This document shows positions 1-6,889 of a DNA stretch of 32,642 nt, in pieces. The DNA lies in the NCBI GenBank assembly GCA_030377945.1, contig JAUCGD010000019.1, positions 1 to 32,642 on the forward strand, given 5' to 3'. The translations under genes and the position numbers were made by a program. This DNA comes from Desulfobacterales bacterium HSG17. GTDB taxonomy: Bacteria; Desulfobacterota; Desulfobacteria; Desulfobacterales; Desulfococcaceae. Each line of letters begins with the position of its first letter. Position 1 is the first letter of the stretch. The notes below the pieces were generated by a model. That model was given only the letters and a program-made list of their open reading frames with translations. It did not search any database and was not told where the DNA came from.

Positions 1-37
1 ATAAACCCGGAAGGACAAGAAAATATTATTGTGACCC

Positions 38-66
38 TCTCCCTATAAGTTAATAATTAAGGGAGA
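38..66 (-). terminator. weak hairpin downstream of the ferredoxin gene
   Basis: Seven-bp arms TCTCCCT (38-44) and AGGGAGA (60-66) enclose a 15-nt AT-rich loop just past the ferredoxin stop codon. No T-run follows on the minus strand, so this is at best a weak or factor-dependent terminator. I see nothing else in positions 1-80. Confidence 0.25.
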
Positions 67-80
67 AGATCACTAAATCA

Positions 81-263
81 TTATTCTTTCAGCTCAATAG
101 CATCTTCTTCACATGCTTCAAGACAGCTTTCGCAGTCAACACATTCATCAGGCTCAACAACTACTGATTTATCATTCTGCATCTCAAAAACGTCCTGGGG
201 ACAAATATCAACACATTCTTCACATCCAACACATTTTGCTTCATCAACTACTGGATAACCCAT
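81..263 (-). CDS. 2[4Fe-4S] ferredoxin
   Basis: Small soluble electron carrier of 60 residues, the usual size for bacterial-type 2[4Fe-4S] ferredoxins. Two cluster-binding sets are visible: C11, C14, C17 and C21 followed by proline, and C41, C44, C47 and C51. The second set ends C-E-E-D-A rather than C-P, so the proline common after the fourth cysteine is missing there. The protein is very acidic, as expected for a carrier docking to oxidoreductases. The ATG at 263 is preceded by AAAAGGAGAT at good spacing. It is transcribed away from the kinase genes at 615 and has no neighbour in the window that it obviously serves. A Fur-box-like palindrome lies about 45 nt upstream of the start, suggesting iron control. 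The partner enzyme cannot be told from the sequence. Confidence 0.93.
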   Translation of the reverse strand: MGYPVVDEAKCVGCEECVDICPQDVFEMQNDKSVVVEPDECVDCESCLEACEEDAIELKE

Positions 264-304
264 TGTAACATCTCCTTTTAATTAAAAATTAAAACATGGG
301 ACAA

Positions 305-319
305 TGATAAAATTTATCA
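305..319. promoter_or_regulatory. Fur-box-like 7-1-7 palindrome
   Basis: TGATAAA-A-TTTATCA is a perfect 7-1-7 inverted repeat. The classic Fur 7-1-7 site is TGATAAT-n-ATTATCA, so 12 of 14 arm positions match. It lies about 45 nt upstream of the ferredoxin ATG, where it would overlap the promoter of that gene. Flanking GGG and CCC extend the symmetry. Iron regulation of the ferredoxin is inference. Confidence 0.4.
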
Positions 320-419
320 GCCCCAATCAATTAAGCATAAAAGCTTTTCAAGTCTGAAAAACTGCCTTATACCAATTGCAGGAGTGAGTCAAGCCTTGTT
401 ATCATTTTTAATTCATCTT

Positions 420-449
420 TTGGATTTATCTGCTTGAAAAGTGTATAAT
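420..449 (+). promoter_or_regulatory. possible sigma-70 promoter for the kinase pair
   Basis: A perfect TATAAT at 444-449 follows TTGGAT at 420-425 with an 18-nt spacer. It points towards the histidine kinase genes starting at 615. The -35 match is partial and the region is AT-rich, so chance is possible. Confidence 0.35.
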
Positions 450-614
450 TATCTGAATTGATAACTAAATTCCAATTCAAACAGATTGATAACCATAAAA
501 AATTATTTGCATTTATTTACAAGTTATGGTTTATTAAACTCTTTTTATTTTTACAAAAAATTGAGAAGATTCAATTTTTTTTGTATGCTTTCTATAAAAA
601 TAAGGGAACATGCC

Positions 615-2096
615 ATGCCAACAGAAAATGAAAAGGAATATTTGATTAAAGCTCTTGAAGTTTTTAAAAGAAAAATCATCGTTATTTCTCCTGACTATGA
701 AATTCTTGCAGTGAGCGGAGATTTTGAAGACATAAAAGAAACTATTAAAGTCAATGAAAAATGCTATAAAGCTCTTTTTAATTTTGACTCTCCGTGTATT
801 GAATGCCCCGCAGATGAAGTAAAAAATACACAAAAGCCCAGTCTGAAATCTGCACGATCCGACTGCCTTGGTCTTGAGGTTCCTTCCTGCATGTATTCAT
901 ATCCCATACAATCTGAAAACGGATTGAATGCTATGGTAATGCTTGATTTTGAACTCCCAACCGTAGAAGGGCTTGAAGAAAGGCTTCGGTATTCCAATGC
1001 TTTTTTACACAATCTTATTTTAAGTTCTGTTGATGCTGTGATTGCTGCTGATAAAAAAGGCAAGATTCTTATTTTTAACGATTTTGCAGAGGAAATCTGC
1101 GGCTATACAGTTAATGAAGCCATAAATAATCTGCATATCAGTAAAATTTATCCTGATAAAATGGAAACAGCAAAAAAAATAATGGATAAACTCAGGGAGA
1201 ATAATGGGAAACTGAGATCATACCAGGTTGAACTCAAAAGAAAAGACGGGACCCTGATTCCCATAAGCCTGAATGCTTCCATAGTATATGAAGGAGATCG
1301 GGAAGCTGCAACAATCGGCTTTTTTCATGATTTAAGGGAAAAGCTTCAAATAAAAAAAGAACTTGAAAAAACCCAGGTTCAACTGGTTCAGGCTGAAAAG
1401 ATGTCATCCCTTGGAAAACTGGCAGCAGGTGTTGCTCACCAGATAAACAACCCCCTTGGGGGAATTATCCTTTTTAGCAAACTTATGATGGAAGAATATG
1501 ACCTGCCTGAACAGGCTATGGATGATTTACAGCGTATTTTAAAAGATGCCCAGCGATGCAGTGAAACTGTTAAGGAACTATTGGAATTTGCCCGTCAGCC
1601 CCGCCAGAATATTCGTCTTAATAATATGAATACTGCTATCACAAGAACCCTTTTTCTCCTGGAAAATCAAACCCTTTTTCATAATATTAAAATTGAAAAA
1701 AATCTTGCTGACAATCTTCCCCTAATTCCTGCTGACATTCGACAGGTTTATCATGTATTTATGAATTTAATACTTAATGCTGCCGAGGCTATGGAAGGAA
1801 CCGGGGCCTTAAAAATAAAAACCTGGCTTACAGAAAATCATAAGAATATCCTTATTGAAATATCTGATACAGGTCCTGGTATTTCCAAAGATGTACTGCC
1901 CCATATTTTTGAACCTTTTTATACTACCAAAGAGGCTGGAAAAGGAACCGGTCTGGGCTTAAGCATGGTTTACGGTATAGTTGAAAATCATAAGGGAAGT
2001 ATTTCAGCAAAAAGCGAAGTTGGTAAAGGAACAACCTTTTTAATCAAATTTCCTGTAAATCCTGAACAAACTAACGGAGAAAAAAAAGATGGATAA
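615..2096 (+). CDS. PAS-domain sensor histidine kinase (NtrB-like core)
   Basis: Cytoplasmic sensor kinase of 493 residues; no membrane segment is visible. The start at 615 is chosen over the upstream TTG (486) because AAGGGA precedes it and the translation becomes protein-like from here. An N-terminal PAS-like region (about 15-110) carries C50-Y plus P-C61-x-x-C64-P, a cysteine pattern also partly seen in the kinase at 6867-9923. A second PAS (about 130-245) is followed by a coiled linker and the phospho-acceptor helix with H275 in A-H-Q-I-N-N-P-L. The ATPase domain has an N-box (NLILNAAEAM), D-T-G-P-G, an F-box (FEPFYTTK) and GKGTGLGLS. The stop overlaps the start of the next gene by 8 nt, implying translational coupling, so the receiver of that protein is a candidate partner. 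The stimulus is unknown. Confidence 0.85.
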   Translation: MPTENEKEYLIKALEVFKRKIIVISPDYEILAVSGDFEDIKETIKVNEKCYKALFNFDSPCIECPADEVKNTQKPSLKSARSDCLGLEVPSCMYSYPIQSENGLNAMVMLDFELPTVEGLEERLRYSNAFLHNLILSSVDAVIAADKKGKILIFNDFAEEICGYTVNEAINNLHISKIYPDKMETAKKIMDKLRENNGKLRSYQVELKRKDGTLIPISLNASIVYEGDREAATIGFFHDLREKLQIKKELEKTQVQLVQAEKMSSLGKLAAGVAHQINNPLGGIILFSKLMMEEYDLPEQAMDDLQRILKDAQRCSETVKELLEFARQPRQNIRLNNMNTAITRTLFLLENQTLFHNIKIEKNLADNLPLIPADIRQVYHVFMNLILNAAEAMEGTGALKIKTWLTENHKNILIEISDTGPGISKDVLPHIFEPFYTTKEAGKGTGLGLSMVYGIVENHKGSISAKSEVGKGTTFLIKFPVNPEQTNGEKKDG

Positions 2097-3585
2097 TAAT
2101 TTTGATACTGTTCGGGTATTAATTGTTGATGATGAAAGGGATATCCGGGAAGGATCCCAGCGAATAATATCCAGGATGGACTGCCATGTCCAAACTGCTT
2201 CCTGCGGTGATGATGCCCTTAAAATCCTGGAAAAGGAAAGCTTTTCCATAATGCTTTTAGATCTTAAAATGCCCGGCATAGACGGCATGGAGGTTCTAAG
2301 GCAGGTTAAGGAAAAAGATGAAGACATCCTGGTCATTATCATAACCGGATTTGCAACTGTTGAGACAGCCATTGAAGCCATGAAAAAAGGGGCTTATGAT
2401 TTTATCCCAAAACCTTTTGAGCCTGACCATCTGAGAATTGTTGTAAACAGGGCAAAAGACAAACTTCAGCTTCGGTGGGAAGCAGCAACAATGGCCAGGG
2501 AAAGGGAGCGCACCCTGTCTGATCTTCATACAGAAAAAAGCCGTGTAAGAACCATAGTGGAATCCCTTCCCAATGGTGTTGTTGTTACAGATGTCAACGG
2601 AAAAGTCAGTCTGATGAACCCGGCTTTTCTGCACCATCTTGATCTGGCTCCTGATACAGGACTGGGGAGTCATATCCTTGACTATGTTGATGATAAAGGA
2701 TTTTGCGACCTTGTAATGGAAATATCCCAGGGAAAATACCCGGATTCGGATCAGGTTCCTGCCTATGAAATAGCACTGGCCAATGGCAAATATCTTCTGG
2801 CAAGGAGCCGTCCGGTTATGGGAGAAGATTCTAAAGACTGCCGGGGAGCAGTTGTCAATTTTGTTGATATTACGGCATTGAAGCAGCTTGACAAGGTTAA
2901 ATCCGAATTTGTTGCCAAGGTATCTCACGAACTCCGTTCACCTTTATCCACAATCCATGAACAGCTTGCAATGGTTATAAAAGAGATGGTGGATGAAAGT
3001 TCCCAACATGTTGACCAGCATCTTCTTTCAAGGGCCAAAGAAAAAACCCAGGGGCTTATTTCCCTTATTGGCGATCTTCTTGATCTTTCCCGCATTGAAG
3101 CCGGGGCCAATTTCCAGGAACCAAAACCTGTAAGCATTGAAGAGCTGTTAACAAATATTGTGGATTTTATGCAGGCCAGGGCAGCAGCTAAAAACCAGAG
3201 TCTGAGCATTGAAATTCTTGAATCACAAATCCCTCTTTTTATTGCCGACCCTGTGGCCCTTGAAAGCATATTTGGAAATCTTATAGCCAATGCCATAAAT
3301 TACACCCCTGAAAATGGGCAAATTCAAGTCAGGGTAGATAAACAGGGCCAGAATATCTGTGTAGAAGTTGAAGATACCGGGTTTGGCATTGATGCTAAAT
3401 ATATGGATAAAATATTTGAGCGATTTTACAGGGTAAAAAATGAAAATACCAGGTTTATAACAGGTACGGGTCTTGGCCTTCCCATTGTTAAAAATCTTGT
3501 TGATGAACTTAAAGGAAAAATAGAGATTAAAAGCGAACCTGGCAACGGTACCTGCTTTAAGATTTTACTGCCTGTTTCTGATTAA
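2089..3585 (+). CDS. receiver-PAS-histidine kinase
   Basis: 498-residue cytoplasmic hybrid with the receiver at the N-terminus. The receiver (about 8-125) has D14-D15, phospho-acceptor D58 in L-L-D-L-K-M-P-G, a conserved threonine in IIITGF and the lysine of P-K-P-F. A PAS domain follows (about 155-265), then a HisKA helix with H280 in V-S-H-E-L-R-S-P-L and a HATPase domain with an N-box (NLIANAINYTP), D-T-G-F-G, FERFYRV and GTGLGLPIV. GGAG lies about 10 nt before the ATG, inside the preceding kinase gene, with which it overlaps. The domain order suits a phosphorelay in which the first kinase phosphorylates this receiver to tune the second kinase. No DNA-binding output domain is present in either gene. 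Confidence 0.88.
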   Translation: MDNNFDTVRVLIVDDERDIREGSQRIISRMDCHVQTASCGDDALKILEKESFSIMLLDLKMPGIDGMEVLRQVKEKDEDILVIIITGFATVETAIEAMKKGAYDFIPKPFEPDHLRIVVNRAKDKLQLRWEAATMARERERTLSDLHTEKSRVRTIVESLPNGVVVTDVNGKVSLMNPAFLHHLDLAPDTGLGSHILDYVDDKGFCDLVMEISQGKYPDSDQVPAYEIALANGKYLLARSRPVMGEDSKDCRGAVVNFVDITALKQLDKVKSEFVAKVSHELRSPLSTIHEQLAMVIKEMVDESSQHVDQHLLSRAKEKTQGLISLIGDLLDLSRIEAGANFQEPKPVSIEELLTNIVDFMQARAAAKNQSLSIEILESQIPLFIADPVALESIFGNLIANAINYTPENGQIQVRVDKQGQNICVEVEDTGFGIDAKYMDKIFERFYRVKNENTRFITGTGLGLPIVKNLVDELKGKIEIKSEPGNGTCFKILLPVSD

Positions 3586-3612
3586 CTACAAACAGGTTAA
3601 CTACAAACAGGT
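3583..3612. repeat. tandem 15-bp duplication at convergent gene ends
   Basis: TAACTACAAACAGGT occurs twice in perfect tandem (3583-3597, 3598-3612). The first copy supplies the TAA stop of the rightward kinase and the second supplies the TAG stop and last codons of the leftward phosphoesterase. CCTGTTT at 3571-3577 can pair with AAACAGG, giving a hairpin without a T-run. Confidence 0.8.
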
Positions 3613-4479
3613 TAATTGCAGATATGTAATTTCAGGAGGCGCATTTAAACGAAAAGGAAATACTAAGGTTCCAATGCCCCTGTTAACATAGGTATATCCA
3701 AAAGGCTCTTTTACAAGTCCTGCAATATATCTATCTGGATTTTTAATTGGCATATAATACCGGGATAAATAAGGTATGCGGATTTGTCCGCCGTGAGTAT
3801 GGCCGCAAAGAACAAGATCAGCTTTAGTTTCTGTATTCATGTCTCCTGTTATATCAGGATTATGGGATAGTAGTATTGAAAAAGCTTTATCCGGCACTTT
3901 AGAAAGAGTACGGGACAGATCACATGTATTCCAGTAATCGTCTGTTCCTGCTATAAATATTTGCTCATTTTTTCTTGTTATATTCAAAGACTCATTTCGT
4001 AAAACCCGAATTCCTATTTTTTCCAACTCTATTACCAGCCTTTGTTCATTAGCAAAACTGTCTCCCTGGTCATGATTTCCCAATACAGCAATCTTGTTTT
4101 CACATTTCAGCCTGCTGAGAACATCAGCCACCATAGCAATATAATCCTTATCCCCTGAAGGTATCCATTTTTTCCAGAATGAATTAACCGACCCGGTTAA
4201 AATATCCCCTGTTATTACCACCAGATCTTTTGGCAAAGAATTTATCTGCTCAACCACTTTTAACAGGTAAGCCTCTGTTACCCAGTAACTGGCATGAATA
4301 TCAGAGATATGAACAATTTTAAATCCGTTAAAAGAATCAGGAAGATTTGAATAAGAAAGTTTAAATCTTTCCACACTGATATTGTTTCGCCGTTCAAAGC
4401 TTAAGGCAAACAGGCCCAATATAGATAATCGCAGGGCGTTTATTATAAATGTTCGTCGGTTTATTGGTGTTTTATTCAA
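3601..4479 (-). CDS. YkuE-like calcineurin-type metallophosphoesterase
   Basis: 292-residue metal-dependent phosphoesterase. Family motifs are complete and in order: H-I-S-D-I-H (D-x-H block), V-I-T-G-D (GD), L-G-N-H-D (GNHD), L-L-S-H-N-P and C-G-H-T-H-G-G-Q. These are the usual dinuclear metal ligands. The N-terminus reads N-R-R-T-F-I followed by a hydrophobic stretch (about residues 9-26), compatible with a twin-arginine signal or membrane anchor; B. subtilis YkuE is a known Tat substrate. It is last in a kinase run, overlapping the upstream gene by 4 nt (ATGA). The stop lies in a 15-bp tandem duplication. The substrate is unknown; cell-envelope or phospholipid substrates are typical of this family, but that is not visible here. 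Confidence 0.88.
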   Translation of the reverse strand: MNKTPINRRTFIINALRLSILGLFALSFERRNNISVERFKLSYSNLPDSFNGFKIVHISDIHASYWVTEAYLLKVVEQINSLPKDLVVITGDILTGSVNSFWKKWIPSGDKDYIAMVADVLSRLKCENKIAVLGNHDQGDSFANEQRLVIELEKIGIRVLRNESLNITRKNEQIFIAGTDDYWNTCDLSRTLSKVPDKAFSILLSHNPDITGDMNTETKADLVLCGHTHGGQIRIPYLSRYYMPIKNPDRYIAGLVKEPFGYTYVNRGIGTLVFPFRLNAPPEITYLQLTCL

Positions 4480-6122
4480 TGGATTATTTTATCCTCCTTA
4501 AATACTTTTCTTATGATTTTAGCAAATTGATTCCTGGAAATTGGTTTTTTGACAAATGCTTTGATGCCCATGCTTTTTATAGAGTCTTCAGTAATCTGAT
4601 CGCTGAATCCTGTGCAGAGGATAATGGGAATGCCAGGTCTTATTTCCAGGAGTTTTTGACTGAGGACAATACCTGACATTTCAGGCATGGACAGATCAGT
4701 AATAACAATGTCAATATTTTGTGGATCAGCACGAAATGTTTCCAGGGCATCAGCACTCCGGGTTCGGGCAAGAACGCGATAGCCAAGCCTTTCCAGTATT
4801 TCCCGTTCCATGTTGACCAGCATTACTTCATCGTCAACCAGAAGAATTTTTTCTTTTCCAACAGGCAGAGGCTCAATGCTTTCCAATTTTTGAGTTTGTA
4901 TTTCTTTTGTAATCCTTGGGAAATATATCTGAAATTGGCTGCCCTTGTTCAGCTCGCTTTTTACAGTGACAGCGCCTTCGCAAGCTTTAACAATATTATG
5001 AACAACGGAAAGACCTAAGCCTGTGCCTTTTTTCTTGGAAGTAAAAAATGGATCAAATATCCTGTCCGCAGTTTGGCTGTTCATTCCAATACCTGTATCA
5101 ATCACAAAGAGACAAATATAATCACCTGGTTTCAATTCTATTTTTGCTGAATCTTCAGACCCTAAATTAACACTTTTGAGTTTAACTGTTAATTGACCTC
5201 CCGATTCTTCCATTGCATGGTAGGCATTGGTCATCAAATTCATGGCAACCTGATGAATCTGAGTTGGATCTGCCATTATTTGTCCGCAATTTTTATCAAT
5301 ATTACTGCAAATCTTAATTTCAGAGCTTATGCTTGCTCTGATAAGTTTTAATACTTCTTTGATTATATAATGTACATCAACCGGCACCAATTTCATATCA
5401 CCCTGTCGGCTGAATGATAAAATCTGCTTAACAAGGGCTATGGCCCGGTCAGCACTTACGATAACATTTTTGAGCCATTCATAAGTTTTACTGTGTTCCG
5501 GGGTTATTTCAAGAATAAGTTCCAGATACCCGTACATGCTGAAAAGGATATTATTGAAATCATGCGCAATTCCTCCTGCCAGTGTCCCTATGGCTTCCAT
5601 TTTCTGAGCCTGCTGAATCTGTCTCTGCAACTGCATTTTTTCGTCAAAACTCTCTGCTAATTCAGCAGTTCTCTCCCTGACCCGCTGTTCAAGCATTCTG
5701 TTATTCTCCTCAACTTCTTTACGGAGCATTTGAATATGCAGATGAGCGGAAATTCTTGCAAGGGTTTCCTCTTTATGAAAGGGTTTCACAATATAATCAA
5801 CACCTCCCGCAGAAAATCCCTTCACTTTATCAAAAGATTCGGTCAATGCGCTGATGAAGATTACCGGAATATCCCGTATTTTTGGTTCGGCTTTCAATTG
5901 TTGACAAACTTCATAACCGTCCATTTCAGGCATCATGATATCAAGGAGAATCAGGTCGGGCGGGTTTGCTCTGACCGCAGCAAGCACCAGGGTGCTATCA
6001 GGTATTAAACGTACGATATATCCCTCTTGTTCCAGCACCTGCTCTAATAATTGTAAGGATTCAGGATAGTCATCCACCACCAGAATATTAGGCTTAGGTT
6101 GATCTAAGTCGAATTTATTCAT
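4476..6122 (-). CDS. hybrid sensor kinase: receiver-HisKA-HATPase-receiver
   Basis: 548-residue cytoplasmic hybrid kinase. The N-terminal receiver (about 12-130) has D17-D18, phospho-acceptor D61 (LILLDIMMPEMDG) and K113-P. A coiled coil (about 135-172) leads to H187 in G-G-I-A-H-D-F-N-N-I-L, a HisKA subtype common in two-receiver hybrids. The ATPase domain has NLMTNAYHAM, D-T-G-I-G-M, FDPFFTSK and GTGLGLSVV. A C-terminal receiver (about 430-545) has phospho-acceptor D476 (ITDLSMPEMSG) and V-K-K-P. The start overlaps the upstream gene by 4 nt and the stop overlaps the phosphoesterase start by 4 nt, so all three are probably co-translated. With no sensor domain of its own, its input is likely phosphotransfer to the first receiver, for example from the upstream MASE3 kinase. 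Confidence 0.9.
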   Translation of the reverse strand: MNKFDLDQPKPNILVVDDYPESLQLLEQVLEQEGYIVRLIPDSTLVLAAVRANPPDLILLDIMMPEMDGYEVCQQLKAEPKIRDIPVIFISALTESFDKVKGFSAGGVDYIVKPFHKEETLARISAHLHIQMLRKEVEENNRMLEQRVRERTAELAESFDEKMQLQRQIQQAQKMEAIGTLAGGIAHDFNNILFSMYGYLELILEITPEHSKTYEWLKNVIVSADRAIALVKQILSFSRQGDMKLVPVDVHYIIKEVLKLIRASISSEIKICSNIDKNCGQIMADPTQIHQVAMNLMTNAYHAMEESGGQLTVKLKSVNLGSEDSAKIELKPGDYICLFVIDTGIGMNSQTADRIFDPFFTSKKKGTGLGLSVVHNIVKACEGAVTVKSELNKGSQFQIYFPRITKEIQTQKLESIEPLPVGKEKILLVDDEVMLVNMEREILERLGYRVLARTRSADALETFRADPQNIDIVITDLSMPEMSGIVLSQKLLEIRPGIPIILCTGFSDQITEDSIKSMGIKAFVKKPISRNQFAKIIRKVFKEDKIIH

Positions 6123-6889
6123 CTTGTTTTATCCCTGCTCTCTGAAATTAATGAAAGGAGTTTTTTATATTTAAATTGCTGAACCATTGTACCCAGAATT
6201 TTAGAAAGTGCATAATTTAATGCCCGAACATCGTTGATATGAATTAAAGCCTGTTTATGATTGCCTTCGATGATATTTTTTTCGATCAGCCCAAGCAGTT
6301 CAGAAGGCAGGTCTGTCATCTCTGACACAATTTTTTCATGATCCATTTGCTTTGCTCTAAAAGAATTATGTTTCTCGCAAATATATTGCACATCAAGATA
6401 TTTTTGCATCAACTGAAACACTTCATCGTTGTGAAAAGGTTTTGGCAGAAAATCATCACAGCCGGCAGTCAATGCTGCATTTTTTGTAGTGTAATCTGAA
6501 GAGGCCGTCAGAGCAATAATGGGTGTGCGGACGTACGTTTGCGGGTTGAATTTTTTACTATTTCCCGTTTCAATTTCACGAATGATTTTCGTGACCTTGA
6601 GACCGTTAATATCCGGTAATTCCAAATCCATCCAGATCAAATCAGGGGCATATTTTTTATACTTTTCAATCGTCTCTTCTCCGGTCACTGCCTCGTCTAC
6701 AAGGAATCCGGCATTTTTCAACATGATTGTCAATATCAGACGATGAAATGCGTCGTCCTCTACAATCAAAATTCGGTGAGGAGGCTGGCCCGGCGCAAGT
6801 ATAAAAGGACTATTCTTTGGTCCTGGACTGATGTATTCCGCGACTTGGAGTACTGGGATATCAAACTTAAATATTGTCCCAGCTCCCAT
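6119..6889 (-). CDS. 3' part of a frameshifted hybrid kinase: end of HATPase, receiver, C-terminal helical domain
   Basis: This frame is almost certainly the continuation of the kinase at 6867-9923. Its first residues (M-G-A-G-T-I-F-K-F-D-I-P) are the final strand of a histidine-kinase ATPase domain, which cannot start a protein. A receiver follows (about 38-165) with D45-D46, phospho-acceptor D88 (IWMDLELPDING), a conserved TA pair and the K-P-F lysine. The last 60 residues (LPSELLGLIEKNI onward) form the alpha-helical tail often found at the end of such hybrids. The frames meet at the run of nine C at 6910-6918: with eight, the upstream protein would read L-M-G-G-D-I-S-V-S-S-H-M-G-A-G-T straight into this one. 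The stop overlaps the next gene by 4 nt. Confidence 0.85.
   Translation of the reverse strand: MGAGTIFKFDIPVLQVAEYISPGPKNSPFILAPGQPPHRILIVEDDAFHRLILTIMLKNAGFLVDEAVTGEETIEKYKKYAPDLIWMDLELPDINGLKVTKIIREIETGNSKKFNPQTYVRTPIIALTASSDYTTKNAALTAGCDDFLPKPFHNDEVFQLMQKYLDVQYICEKHNSFRAKQMDHEKIVSEMTDLPSELLGLIEKNIIEGNHKQALIHINDVRALNYALSKILGTMVQQFKYKKLLSLISESRDKTR

Larger units (their letters stand above)
264..614. other. intergenic region between divergent ferredoxin and kinase genes
   Basis: About 350 nt between the ferredoxin start and the preferred kinase start at 615. It holds the ferredoxin ribosome-binding site, the palindrome at 305-319 and a plausible rightward promoter at 420-449. The kinase frame is open back to a TTG at 486, but that stretch is Phe/Lys/Tyr-rich, lacks a ribosome-binding site and looks non-coding. 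No RNA gene is recognised. Confidence 0.5.

Noticed and set aside
486..614. Longer N-terminus for the first kinase starting at TTG 486
   Set aside because: No ribosome-binding site, AT-rich Phe/Lys/Tyr translation, and a better start with AAGGGA at 615.
2296..2928. 210-codon minus-strand open frame opposite the receiver-kinase gene
   Set aside because: Shadow of a clear kinase gene; composition is unlike a real protein and no start signal is seen.
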